Source: Candidatus Hydrogenedens sp. (lineage in GTDB: Bacteria > Hydrogenedentota > Hydrogenedentia > Hydrogenedentales > Hydrogenedentaceae). Taken from it: a DNA stretch of 6,591 nucleotides. Shown here piece after piece: positions 1 through 6,528 of this stretch; the stretch's first letter is position 1, and every line of letters begins with the position of its first letter. Under the pieces are notes generated by a model, which saw nothing but the letters and a program-made list of their open reading frames with translations, did not search any database and was not told the DNA's origin. The position numbers and the translations under genes were made by a program. The DNA lies in the NCBI GenBank assembly GCA_035378955.1, contig DAOSUS010000113.1:1-6591 (forward strand), written 5' to 3'.

Positions 1-217
1 TTTTTTAAATATACAACATGTAGATTAATGTTTATTCCACCTATATTTTTAGATATTTCTATTAAAAAAATTTAATAACAAACTGATATTTTTATTTATA
101 CCAAAAAATGACCTTTTATAATCTATTCGACTAATAAAGTATAATCCCCCTTTTTATTTGAATGAAAAATTATTTTAATTTTACAACAAAAATTTTATTA
201 ACAAAAAAATATCATAT

Positions 218-238
218 AATACTATATATAGTAGTATT
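218..238. repeat. A/T-rich inverted repeat
   Basis: AATACTA (218-224) and TAGTATT (232-238) are perfect inverted copies around a seven-base spacer, and the inner CTATATATAG is itself palindromic. In DNA this AT-rich such dyads arise easily by chance, so only the structure is claimed, not a function. Confidence 0.4.
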
Positions 239-409
239 GAAGTCCTAAATTACAATAAATATCATATATATAGTCTCTTCGTTTCTTTATTAATTTTGAG
301 GTGTATTGGTTTCGTAAAAATTTACCGAACAACTTTACTACATAGGTAACACAGGGCTTTTATAGTCATCACAATATCCCGAAGAATGGCAAAATATGAA
401 AGAAACAGA

Positions 410-453
410 AAAGAGAAGTTCTCATAACTTGAGATTATGCTACTTTTCTCTTT
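410..453. other. Imperfect hairpin in non-coding DNA
   Basis: AAAGAGAA at 410-417 pairs perfectly with TTCTCTTT at 446-453. Inside it CATAA (423-427) pairs with TTATG (435-439) around the seven-base loop CTTGAGA. Together they form a two-part stem-loop of 44 bases. No T-run follows, so it is not a standard intrinsic terminator. It could be part of a structured RNA or the end of an upstream transcript. No known RNA family is recognised. Confidence 0.35.
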
Positions 454-541
454 GTAGATTGAATTTTAAATGGGTTTAAAAATTATAACCACGAGTTACG
501 AGAATAGACACGGATAAAAACGAAAGGAGAAAAAATTCGTT

Positions 542-571
542 ATGTGTTGTTGTTTTCAAGAATGTAGATGA
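542..571 (+). other. Possible Cys-rich leader peptide, nine codons
   Basis: An ATG at 542 opens a nine-codon frame reading MCCCFQECR and ending at TGA 569-571, with three consecutive TGT codons. AAAGGAGA (523-530) lies upstream, but GGAG is 12 bases from the ATG, which is longer than ideal. A terminator-like hairpin begins three bases after the stop. Leader peptide plus terminator is the layout of attenuators, and Cys-run leaders are known for sulfur genes in some bacteria. Here the next gene is an acylase more than 250 bases away, so chance is the more likely explanation. Confidence 0.15.
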
Positions 572-573
572 AT

Positions 574-598
574 AATCCTTACTTCTGGGATTTTTTTT
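574..598 (+). terminator. Weak intrinsic terminator-like hairpin
   Basis: AATCC (574-578) pairs with GGATT (588-592) around a nine-base loop, and an uninterrupted T-run covers 591-598. A hairpin followed by T's is the intrinsic terminator form. The stem is only five pairs, so termination strength is doubtful. If real it would end a short transcript from the region to its left or act as an attenuator before the acylase gene. Confidence 0.3.
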
Positions 599-703
599 AT
601 TGGTCAATTCTTTTTCCACTATATACAATCAATTTTATAGCCCAGGTAAGAAGAAGGGAATAAGAAATTCGTTTTTCAAGAGAAGTTGGGATGTTTTTTT
701 ATG

Positions 704-727
704 ATATTGTTGAAATTTGAACAATAT
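704..727. promoter_or_regulatory. 24-base palindrome, candidate operator
   Basis: ATATTGTT (704-711) and AACAATAT (720-727) are exact inverted copies. The eight-base centre GAAATTTG is itself symmetric except for its outer G/G pair, so 22 of 24 positions obey two-fold symmetry. It lies about 100 bases before the acylase start. Length and symmetry fit a binding site for a dimeric repressor or activator; the regulator is unknown. As RNA it would form an eight-pair stem without a T-run, so it is not a terminator. Confidence 0.4.
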
Positions 728-754
728 TCACATTAGGTTTGAGTGGTAAAGAAT

Positions 755-781
755 TTGAAATCATTTTGTAAATAGTATTAT
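755..781 (+). promoter_or_regulatory. Weak sigma70-like promoter candidate
   Basis: TTGAAA at 755-760 and TATTAT at 776-781 resemble -35 and -10 elements. The 15-base spacer is shorter than the preferred 17, and the surrounding DNA is AT-rich, so the match is weak. If used, transcription would start near 788 and give a leader of about 40 bases for the acylase gene, with the palindrome at 704-727 just upstream. Confidence 0.2.
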
Positions 782-816
782 CTTTCAAGGTAAATTTTTA
801 TAGAAGTTAGCCGAAT

Positions 817-822
817 GGAGGG
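817..822 (+). promoter_or_regulatory. Shine-Dalgarno site favouring a TTG start at 830
   Basis: GGAGGG lies seven bases before the in-frame TTG at 830-832, an ideal distance. It overlaps the in-frame ATG at 815, which has no comparable site in front of it (the preceding bases are GAAGTTAGCCGA). The site therefore points to TTG as the start. Confidence 0.65.
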
Positions 823-829
823 TTTAACA

Positions 830-3361
830 TTGAAGAGAATATTTAAGGTTTTGGCAATTGCTTTATTTTGTTTTTTGGTGGTTCTTTGTTTGTTGTTTGG
901 TTGTTTTATTGTCTTTTATTTTTATCCCGCAGTGAAGTATGCGAAGGAATATGTTCCGAAGTTATCCGGAACGGTAAATGTTCCTCAATTGCAATCGGAA
1001 TTGATAATACGCCGTGATGATAATGGTGTCCCTCATATCTTTGCTCAGAATGAGGAGGATGCCTGGTTTGCCTTAGGGTATGTGATGGCACAGGACCGAC
1101 TTTTCCACATGGATTTTTATCGGCGGTTATCTCAGGGGCGGATTTCTGAATTATTAGGACCGATAGCAGTTAAGTATGACAAGATATTAAGGACATTCCG
1201 ATTAAGAAAATATGCTGAAGAAGTATTGGAGAAGTATGGAGATATTTACGACCCGATACGGAAATCTTTTGATGCTTTTTTGAAGGGGATTAATACCTAT
1301 ATTGAGACGGAGCCGTTGCCGCCTGAGTTCCGTATATTAGGGTATCAACCGGAGCCGTTTACGGAACTTGATTGCTTGAGCACGGCGATGATTATGCCCA
1401 TCACTTTTGCAGATGGATTAAGACAAGATTTGATGAACCTCGTATTGAAGATGGAATATCCTGATGAGGATTTTTCCATACTTTCTTGTGGTTATCATCG
1501 GGAGCGACCAGTTACGATTATGGAAACTATTGAAGAAGCGGAGGAATACTTAAAATCTCAAGGGCGTGACCTTACCAATTGGGGATTGCCGACAGCCTGT
1601 TTACAACCTTCCCAAAACCGTCAGACGGTTGCCTGTTTAGAGGAATTCATGTCAACATGGCAGGATGTTGTGGAATTTATGGGTATTCATTTAGGAAGTA
1701 ATTCATGGGTTTTAGGTGGTTCAAGGACGCAATCCGGCAAACCTATTTTTGCCAATGACCCGCATATAGGATTTTTGCAACCTTCGGTATGGTATCAGGC
1801 GCATCTTGTCTATGAAGATTATGACCTATATGGGTTTTATTTCCCTCTTATGCCTGTGCCGTTGTTGGGACAGAACACGAATTTTGCATGGGGTTTAACC
1901 ATGTTTGCTAATGATGACCACGATTTGTATCAGGAAATTTTCAGGACAGATGACCCCACTAAAGTTAAATATCGGGGAGATTGGGTTCCTGTAATAGAGG
2001 AAGAGGAAACTATAAAGGTGCGTTTTAGCAGACCTGTTACCTTTAAGAGGCGGGTAACACCGCATGGGGTTGTTATAACGGATATTTACAGAACATTAAT
2101 GAATTATGTAGGTCCTGAACTGTCCTTATATTGGGTGTGGCAGCATGTCCCCTATACAAACCTGATGGCTTCTTATAAAATGTCCCACGCCAAGGATATT
2201 CATTCATTTCAAGAAGGGGTTTCTCTGGTTACATCGCCGGGTGTGAATGTCACATATACAGACAAATTAGGGAATTTTGCTTGGTGGGCGGCTGCCAAAA
2301 TTCCTGTGCGTCCTGACCATGTCAACCCCAAATATGTTCTTGATGGAGCCAGTGGAAAAGATGAGGTTTTGGGTTTTGTCCCATTTGAATTAAATCCGCA
2401 CTTAATTAACCCATCCTGTGGATATATCGTTACCGCAAACAATCTATCCACTGTAAAGCCAGTCGGCGATGTAAAAGAGTTGCAGGGGTATTGGGAACCA
2501 TCAGACCGTGCTTATCGCATCGAAGAACTTTTAGAAAAACGCTCCGATTGGACGATTGAGGAATTAAGAAAAGTGCAATTAGACCACTTTTCTGTTCCGG
2601 GTCCTGATATTGTCAAAACAACAACAGAATTATTAATACCTGAAAAAGGGAAAATGTCCTCGCTGGAACAGGAAGCACTGGAACGGTTAAGTTCATGGGA
2701 TTATCAATTTGCAGTAGATAGTATCGGCGCTTCTATTTTCACCGTTTTTTGTGATGCTATTTTCCGTAACTTGCTTTTAGATGAATTAGGCACGGAAATG
2801 TTTCGTGTCTATTCTACTGTAGCAGACCGTTGGTGTTTCTTCAAATATGTTGTTCATGATGACACTTGTTTCTTATGGGATGATCGTTCTACTCCTGAAA
2901 CAGAAACACGAAAAGATATAGTTCTTCGTTCCTTTAAAGAAGCGGTGAAGGTATTAACGAAAAAAGTAGGTAAAGATATTGACGGATGGAAATGGGGCAA
3001 AATTCATGTTTTAGAATTCCATCATCCTCTTGGATATGTTCCATTTTTAAGAAAAATGTTTAATGTGGGACCCTTCCCCTGTCCGGGGTCTTATCATGTG
3101 GTAAATAATATGCCGTATCTGGTAGGCAGTTATAAATATGATGTAGTAGCAGGACCCTCAACGCGGCGATTAATTGATTTTGCCCAACCTGACCGTGTGT
3201 TGGAAATCCTGCCTACGGGAAACTCAGGGATACCAAGTAGTAAGTGGTATAAAGACCAGGCAGAAAAGTTCATACGGGGGGATTATCGTGAAGCTCGTTT
3301 AACTATGGAACAAATAGATACTCATACTGTCGAAAAACTGATAATGAAACCTAAAAAATAA
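830..3361 (+). CDS. Penicillin acylase family protein (Ntn hydrolase)
   Basis: Amide hydrolase of the penicillin/acyl-homoserine-lactone acylase family (peptidase family S45), 843 residues from the TTG start. Residues 2-3 are Lys-Arg, followed by about 27 hydrophobic residues: a signal anchor or uncleaved signal peptide that would place the enzyme in the periplasm. The alpha-chain part shows RDDNGVPHIFA (62-72) and GYVMAQDRLFHMDFYRR (83-99), typical of the family. HLGSNSWVLGG contains the expected self-cleavage point. Ser290 would become the N-terminal nucleophile of the beta chain, followed by SGKPIFANDPH ending at His312. TANN (535-538) supplies the expected oxyanion-hole Asn. The C-terminal GPSTRR and LPTGNSG segments are also family-like. 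The family usually hydrolyses N-acyl side chains (penicillins, N-acyl homoserine lactones, acyl peptides); the substrate cannot be told from sequence. An in-frame ATG at 815 would add five residues but lacks a Shine-Dalgarno site. The gene appears intact and stands alone, convergent with the cyclase gene 81 bases away. Confidence 0.93.
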   Translation: MKRIFKVLAIALFCFLVVLCLLFGCFIVFYFYPAVKYAKEYVPKLSGTVNVPQLQSELIIRRDDNGVPHIFAQNEEDAWFALGYVMAQDRLFHMDFYRRLSQGRISELLGPIAVKYDKILRTFRLRKYAEEVLEKYGDIYDPIRKSFDAFLKGINTYIETEPLPPEFRILGYQPEPFTELDCLSTAMIMPITFADGLRQDLMNLVLKMEYPDEDFSILSCGYHRERPVTIMETIEEAEEYLKSQGRDLTNWGLPTACLQPSQNRQTVACLEEFMSTWQDVVEFMGIHLGSNSWVLGGSRTQSGKPIFANDPHIGFLQPSVWYQAHLVYEDYDLYGFYFPLMPVPLLGQNTNFAWGLTMFANDDHDLYQEIFRTDDPTKVKYRGDWVPVIEEEETIKVRFSRPVTFKRRVTPHGVVITDIYRTLMNYVGPELSLYWVWQHVPYTNLMASYKMSHAKDIHSFQEGVSLVTSPGVNVTYTDKLGNFAWWAAAKIPVRPDHVNPKYVLDGASGKDEVLGFVPFELNPHLINPSCGYIVTANNLSTVKPVGDVKELQGYWEPSDRAYRIEELLEKRSDWTIEELRKVQLDHFSVPGPDIVKTTTELLIPEKGKMSSLEQEALERLSSWDYQFAVDSIGASIFTVFCDAIFRNLLLDELGTEMFRVYSTVADRWCFFKYVVHDDTCFLWDDRSTPETETRKDIVLRSFKEAVKVLTKKVGKDIDGWKWGKIHVLEFHHPLGYVPFLRKMFNVGPFPCPGSYHVVNNMPYLVGSYKYDVVAGPSTRRLIDFAQPDRVLEILPTGNSGIPSSKWYKDQAEKFIRGDYREARLTMEQIDTHTVEKLIMKPKK

Positions 3362-3442
3362 TTTTTTTCATACGATATTTTCAGTTATTATTCACAAGCG
3401 GTTTTTATAATGCCGAGATGTCATCAGCAAATCGGTTTGTGT

Positions 3443-4063
3443 TTACGGTAAATTTATAAATGCTCTGCATGGAGAACCATCGGAGCCTACTACGGCAAGG
3501 GGTAAAACTACAAATTCATAATGTCCCTCTGGAATATTTGCTAATCGCAATCCTTCTATAACGAAAACATTATTTTTGAGTAATATTTCATGAGTAGGTC
3601 GTGATTGTTTATAGGGAGCAATAGACAGATAATCAATACCTACAAGTTGGACACCTTTATCCACTAATAATTGTGCGGCATCCGGTAGCAAAGCAAGGAA
3701 TTCCGTATGAAAATCGCCCATAGTAGAAAATGATGAATTTTTTGTTTTGAACAATACACGAGACGAGGTTATCTCTATATCTTTTAATTTCTCTGCGTTA
3801 ATATGTTTATCATATTTCCAGTCTATTACCTGTGCCTCTCCGAAATATACAGATGAATCAACCTCATGTAATTTTTTACCACTATCTACAAAGTGCCAGG
3901 GAGCATCACAATGGGTTCCTGTATGTGTTGATAGGTGCAAGAAGGAGGTATTTGCATTGGCTCCATTGGCGATGCGTCGGTCCGGTTCAAAACTAAAGTT
4001 AAGGTCACCCGGCCAAACGGTCATTCCAACTTGTAATGGGATACTAACATCAATCCACGGCAT
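3443..4063 (-). CDS. Cyclase family protein (kynurenine formamidase-like)
   Basis: Metal-dependent amidohydrolase of the cyclase/KynB family, 206 residues, the usual length. WPGD at 17-20 is a typical early motif. HTGTHCDAPWHF (47-58) carries the metal-binding signature HxGTHxDxPxH, with His47, His51, Asp53 and His57. GIDYLS (142-147), THEILL with His158, and IEGL with Glu170 match the second half of the active site, and LPLAVVGSDGSPCRA is the standard C-terminal signature. Known members hydrolyse N-formylkynurenine, isatin and other cyclic or formyl amides. No tryptophan-degradation gene lies nearby, so kynB is not assigned and the substrate is open. The ATG at 4063 is preceded on the minus strand by AAAGGA with a seven-base gap, a good ribosome site. 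The gene is divergent from the PilT-like gene and convergent with the acylase. No signal peptide is seen, so a cytoplasmic enzyme is expected. Confidence 0.92.
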   Translation of the reverse strand: MPWIDVSIPLQVGMTVWPGDLNFSFEPDRRIANGANANTSFLHLSTHTGTHCDAPWHFVDSGKKLHEVDSSVYFGEAQVIDWKYDKHINAEKLKDIEITSSRVLFKTKNSSFSTMGDFHTEFLALLPDAAQLLVDKGVQLVGIDYLSIAPYKQSRPTHEILLKNNVFVIEGLRLANIPEGHYEFVVLPLAVVGSDGSPCRAFINLP

Positions 4064-4221
4064 AAGATTGTCCTTTATTGATTATATTTTAAAAAATTGG
4101 AAATTAATTAGATAAACGAATTTAGTATATTATAAATTCCATAGTATTTGTGTTAAAATTTAATAAATGATTATTTTCTCATTTAAACAATGGTTTCCAA
4201 TAAGATGTGAGGAATTCAACT
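4064..4221. promoter_or_regulatory. Divergent control region between cyclase and pilus ATPase genes
   Basis: This 158-base AT-rich gap separates two genes that point away from each other, so it should hold both promoters. No strong -35/-10 pair stands out on either strand: several TATA-like boxes occur (for example TATAAA at 4131-4136 and TAAAAT at 4154-4159) but without a good -35 partner. A seven-base inverted repeat, TAAATGA (4164-4170) and TCATTTA (4179-4185) around eight bases, sits about 37 bases before the ATPase start and could be an operator or chance. Confidence 0.4.
4209..4213 (+). promoter_or_regulatory. Shine-Dalgarno site favouring the ATG at 4222
   Basis: GAGGA at 4209-4213 is eight bases before the ATG at 4222. 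It lies inside the five-codon extension that an upstream GTG at 4207 would add, and no such site precedes that GTG. This decides the start of the PilT-like gene. Confidence 0.75.
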
Positions 4222-5319
4222 ATGCCAGAATTATTGAAAATTTTAGGTTATGCTGTAAAGGTAGGAGCGTCAGATGTCCATCTAACAGTAGGTAGTCCTC
4301 CTGCGGTTCGAATAGATGGCGAGATACGGTTTATCCAGGCAGACCCATTATCTCCTGTGGATACTCAAAATTTTGTTGAAGAAATGCTTAATCCGAAACA
4401 GAAAGAAACATTTTATGAAACAGGTGATTTTGACTTAGCATATAGCGTTTCCGGGTTAGGTCGGTTCCGTGTAAATTTAATGAGGCAACGAGGTTCTATT
4501 AGTATTGTTATGCGGCATGTCAAAGGGAAAATATTAGACTTTACCTCGTTAAATTTACCCCCGGTGATGGAAAAGATAGCCAATTTTCCAAGAGGATTGG
4601 TGCTTATTACAGGGACAACCGGCAGTGGAAAATCCACAACATTGGCATCCATCATTGATTATATTAACGAGCGAAAACGATTGCATATTATCACACTGGA
4701 AGACCCTATCGAATTCTTGCATACAAATAAAAAAAGTATTGTGAACCAACGAGAAGTGCTGATAGATACACGAGACTTTCATGTAGCACTTCGTGCAGCA
4801 ATGCGTGAAGACCCGGATGTAATACTTATCGGTGAGATGCGAGATGGAGAATCTTTCCAGGCGGCTATTTCCGCAGCGGAAACGGGGCATCTGGTTTTTA
4901 CAACACTTCATACGACCAACGCAATGTTAACTATTGACCGCATATTGGATATGTTCCCTTCCAACATGCATGACCAGGTGCGAAATCAAATAGCCTTACA
5001 ATTAAAAGCCTGTGTATCCCAGAGGCTTGTCCCTTCTATTGATGGGCGGGGTCGAGTTCCTGCGGTAGAGGTGATGTTAAACAATCCGGGAATATCCCAA
5101 CTTATTCGTGAAAACAATGTAAAACAAATTCCATTAGCGATTATTAACGGTGCCGATGAAGGTATGCAAACCTTTAATATGAGTTTGGAAGACCTTATTC
5201 GTCGCAGACTTATTAAAGAAGAAGATGCGATGTGGAATTCTGATAATCCGGATGAATTGAAGATGATGTTACAGGGTATCAAGTTGAGCCAGCAAAGAGG
5301 TGGAATATTAAAGAGGTAA
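4222..5319 (+). CDS. PilT/PilU family type IV pilus retraction ATPase
   Basis: Cytoplasmic hexameric secretion-type ATPase that powers pilus retraction (twitching), 365 residues from the ATG at 4222. Residues 1-100 form the N-terminal PAS-like domain, with ASDVHLTVGSPPAVRIDGEI (16-35) as the family signature. The RecA-like core has Walker A GTTGSGKST (131-139, Lys137), the Asp box ITLEDPIEFLH (157-167, Glu160), Walker B ILIGEMRD (201-208, Glu205) and the His box GHLVFTTLHTTNA (222-234, His223 and His230). GISQLIRE (290-297) corresponds to the AIRNLIRE segment needed for retraction in PilT. The last 30 residues (MWNSDNPDELKMMLQGIKL) recall PilU more than PilT, so pilT is not assigned. No other pilus gene is in the window. 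The stop is followed by a 141-base gap before the oxidoreductase. The start rests on GAGGA eight bases upstream; a GTG at 4207 would add five residues. All catalytic residues appear present. Confidence 0.94.
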   Translation: MPELLKILGYAVKVGASDVHLTVGSPPAVRIDGEIRFIQADPLSPVDTQNFVEEMLNPKQKETFYETGDFDLAYSVSGLGRFRVNLMRQRGSISIVMRHVKGKILDFTSLNLPPVMEKIANFPRGLVLITGTTGSGKSTTLASIIDYINERKRLHIITLEDPIEFLHTNKKSIVNQREVLIDTRDFHVALRAAMREDPDVILIGEMRDGESFQAAISAAETGHLVFTTLHTTNAMLTIDRILDMFPSNMHDQVRNQIALQLKACVSQRLVPSIDGRGRVPAVEVMLNNPGISQLIRENNVKQIPLAIINGADEGMQTFNMSLEDLIRRRLIKEEDAMWNSDNPDELKMMLQGIKLSQQRGGILKR

Positions 5320-5460
5320 AAATTATAATACAAAAAATGAGGAACTAACAGAACTTAAAAATTGAGGCTTTTTTGTAATTTTTTTGTGATATTTTTTATT
5401 ATTCTTCCCATTCTGTTTCTTTTATAACCTTTAATTGTAACGAAAGAAAGGGAAATATAT
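5320..5460. other. Intergenic gap between ATPase and oxidoreductase genes
   Basis: This 141-base AT-rich gap contains several T-runs, a possible A/T-only terminator (5357-5385), a TATAAC hexamer near 5423, and AAAGGGA (5447-5453), the ribosome site of the next gene with a seven-base gap to its ATG. No small gene is visible. A promoter for the oxidoreductase is plausible but no clear -35 box is seen. Confidence 0.4.
5357..5385 (+). terminator. Possible A/T-only terminator after the pilus ATPase gene
   Basis: AAAAATT (5357-5363) pairs with AATTTTT (5377-5383), with a 13-base loop and two further T's before a G. It sits about 40 bases after the ATPase stop, where a terminator is expected. The stem has no G-C pairs and the loop is large, so the call is weak. 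Confidence 0.25.
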
Positions 5461-6528
5461 ATGCCCAAGAAGAACGAACCATTAAAAGTAGGTGTAATTG
5501 GTTGTGGAGCCATAGCCCAGGAACGACATTTGCCATACTGGCGCGAATTGGAAGAAGAAGGACGAATCGTTATTACAGGCTTATGTGATGCTATAAAAGA
5601 GCGACCTGAAAGTGAATCTAAATTATGTAAACAAGCAAAAGTATTCACCGATTATGTGGATATGTTAAAGAAAGAGAAGTTTGACATTATTGATGTTTGT
5701 ACGCAAAACCGATTACACGCTCCGATGACCTTGGCCGCTCTTAATGCGGGAGCCCATGTATTGGTTGAAAAACCCATAGCGATGAATACCGCAGAAGCAA
5801 AGAAAATGGTAGAGACTGCAAAGAAGAACAAAAGAAAATTAATGGTAGCTCAACACATGCGATTTGAAGCAGGAGCAGAAAAGTTAAAAGAGATGGTAGA
5901 CAGAGGGGTATTGGGAAAAGTTTATACTGCAGAGGCAAAATGGCTTCGCAAACGGGGTATACCGGGTTGGGGTAAGTTCCATATTGCTAAAGAATCTTGT
6001 GGAGGACCTTTAATAGATATAGGTGTCCACATGATGGATTTATGTTTTTGGCTGATGGGATGTCCAAAACCTATATCCGCTTCTGCAAAGGTTTACCGTA
6101 TGTTTGGCGACCGCCCCGACCTATTCAATGCAGATTGGGGTGTGCCATATAATGTCAAAGAGTTTGATGTAGAGGATTATGCTACGGGATTGGTGCGTTT
6201 TGAAAATGATATAACCATGCAGATTAGTTTTTCCTGGGCGGCGAATATTCCGGAAGAAGTTTATAATGTGACCGTATTAGGTGATAAAGCAGGATTAACA
6301 ACACACCCGCCCGGTATTTATTCTGCAGACCATTCTTCACTTACGCGTTATACATGGGATTGGTTATCTAAAGAAGATGGACACCGCAAAGAGATACGGC
6401 ATTTTACAGAATGTGTTGAGGAAGATAAACCGGTTATTGTTCAACCAGAACAATCATTGCAGGTTCAGAAGATAATTGATGCTCTATATGAATCCTCAAA
6501 AAAGAACAAAGAAGTGCCTATCCACTAA
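5461..6528 (+). CDS. Gfo/Idh/MocA family NAD(P)-dependent oxidoreductase
   Basis: Predicted dehydrogenase of the glucose-fructose oxidoreductase / inositol dehydrogenase family, 355 residues, normal length. The N-terminal Rossmann domain (about 1-125) begins with VGVIGCGAIAQ (10-20), the GxGxxA dinucleotide-binding loop. HVLVEKPIAMN (99-109) carries the family EKP motif with the likely catalytic Lys104. The C-terminal alpha/beta substrate domain includes GGPLIDIGVHMMDL (181-194), where Asp186 and His190 match the conserved DxGxH motif that completes the active site. There is no signal peptide, so it should be cytoplasmic. Members oxidise or reduce sugars, inositols and other polyols; the substrate cannot be named here. 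AAAGGGA with a seven-base gap supports the ATG at 5461, and no other start competes. It runs in the same direction as the ATPase gene but 141 bases away, so shared transcription is possible but not shown. No sugar transporter or kinase is nearby. Confidence 0.93.
   Translation: MPKKNEPLKVGVIGCGAIAQERHLPYWRELEEEGRIVITGLCDAIKERPESESKLCKQAKVFTDYVDMLKKEKFDIIDVCTQNRLHAPMTLAALNAGAHVLVEKPIAMNTAEAKKMVETAKKNKRKLMVAQHMRFEAGAEKLKEMVDRGVLGKVYTAEAKWLRKRGIPGWGKFHIAKESCGGPLIDIGVHMMDLCFWLMGCPKPISASAKVYRMFGDRPDLFNADWGVPYNVKEFDVEDYATGLVRFENDITMQISFSWAANIPEEVYNVTVLGDKAGLTTHPPGIYSADHSSLTRYTWDWLSKEDGHRKEIRHFTECVEEDKPVIVQPEQSLQVQKIIDALYESSKKNKEVPIH

Larger units (their letters stand above)
1..814. other. Gene-free AT-rich leader region
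   Basis: No convincing protein-coding gene or known RNA family is visible on either strand. By hand count the first 300 bases are 52 G+C, about 17%, far below the coding regions to the right. It contains A/T-rich dyads and a 12-base direct repeat (AAATATCATATA at 207-218 and 257-268, exactly 50 bases apart). Further right are an imperfect hairpin (410-453), a Shine-Dalgarno-like AAAGGAGA (523-530) before a nine-codon frame, a terminator-like hairpin (574-598) and a palindrome (704-727). The region may carry the end of an upstream transcription unit, a small RNA, and the control region of the acylase gene. That division is inference. Confidence 0.6.

Noticed and set aside
310..330. Bulged hairpin TTCGTAAA / TTTACCGAA
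   Set aside because: Short stem with a bulge and a two-base loop; not stable enough to claim a feature.
902..906. LFGC near residues 22-25 of the acylase as a lipoprotein signal (lipobox)
   Set aside because: Phe at the -2 position is unusual and the Cys is followed by more hydrophobic residues (FIVFYFYP), so it lies within the membrane segment rather than at its end.
3353..3368. A6-TAA-T7 at the acylase stop as a terminator
   Set aside because: Only A:T pairs with a three-base loop; such a stem is too weak, and the rest of the 81-base convergent gap offers no solid hairpin (best is CACAA at 3393-3397 with TTGTG at 3437-3441 around a 39-base loop).
4081..4086. Perfect TATAAT on the minus strand as the cyclase promoter
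   Set aside because: It is so close to the gene that the transcript start would fall on the ribosome site, and no -35 element lies upstream.
3747..4115. 122-codon plus-strand open frame
   Set aside because: It lies antisense to the cyclase gene, whose motifs are intact, and its translation resembles no protein family.
4555..4911. 118-codon minus-strand open frame inside the pilus ATPase gene
   Set aside because: It is the shadow of the ATPase core motifs on the opposite strand, with no ribosome site or family resemblance.
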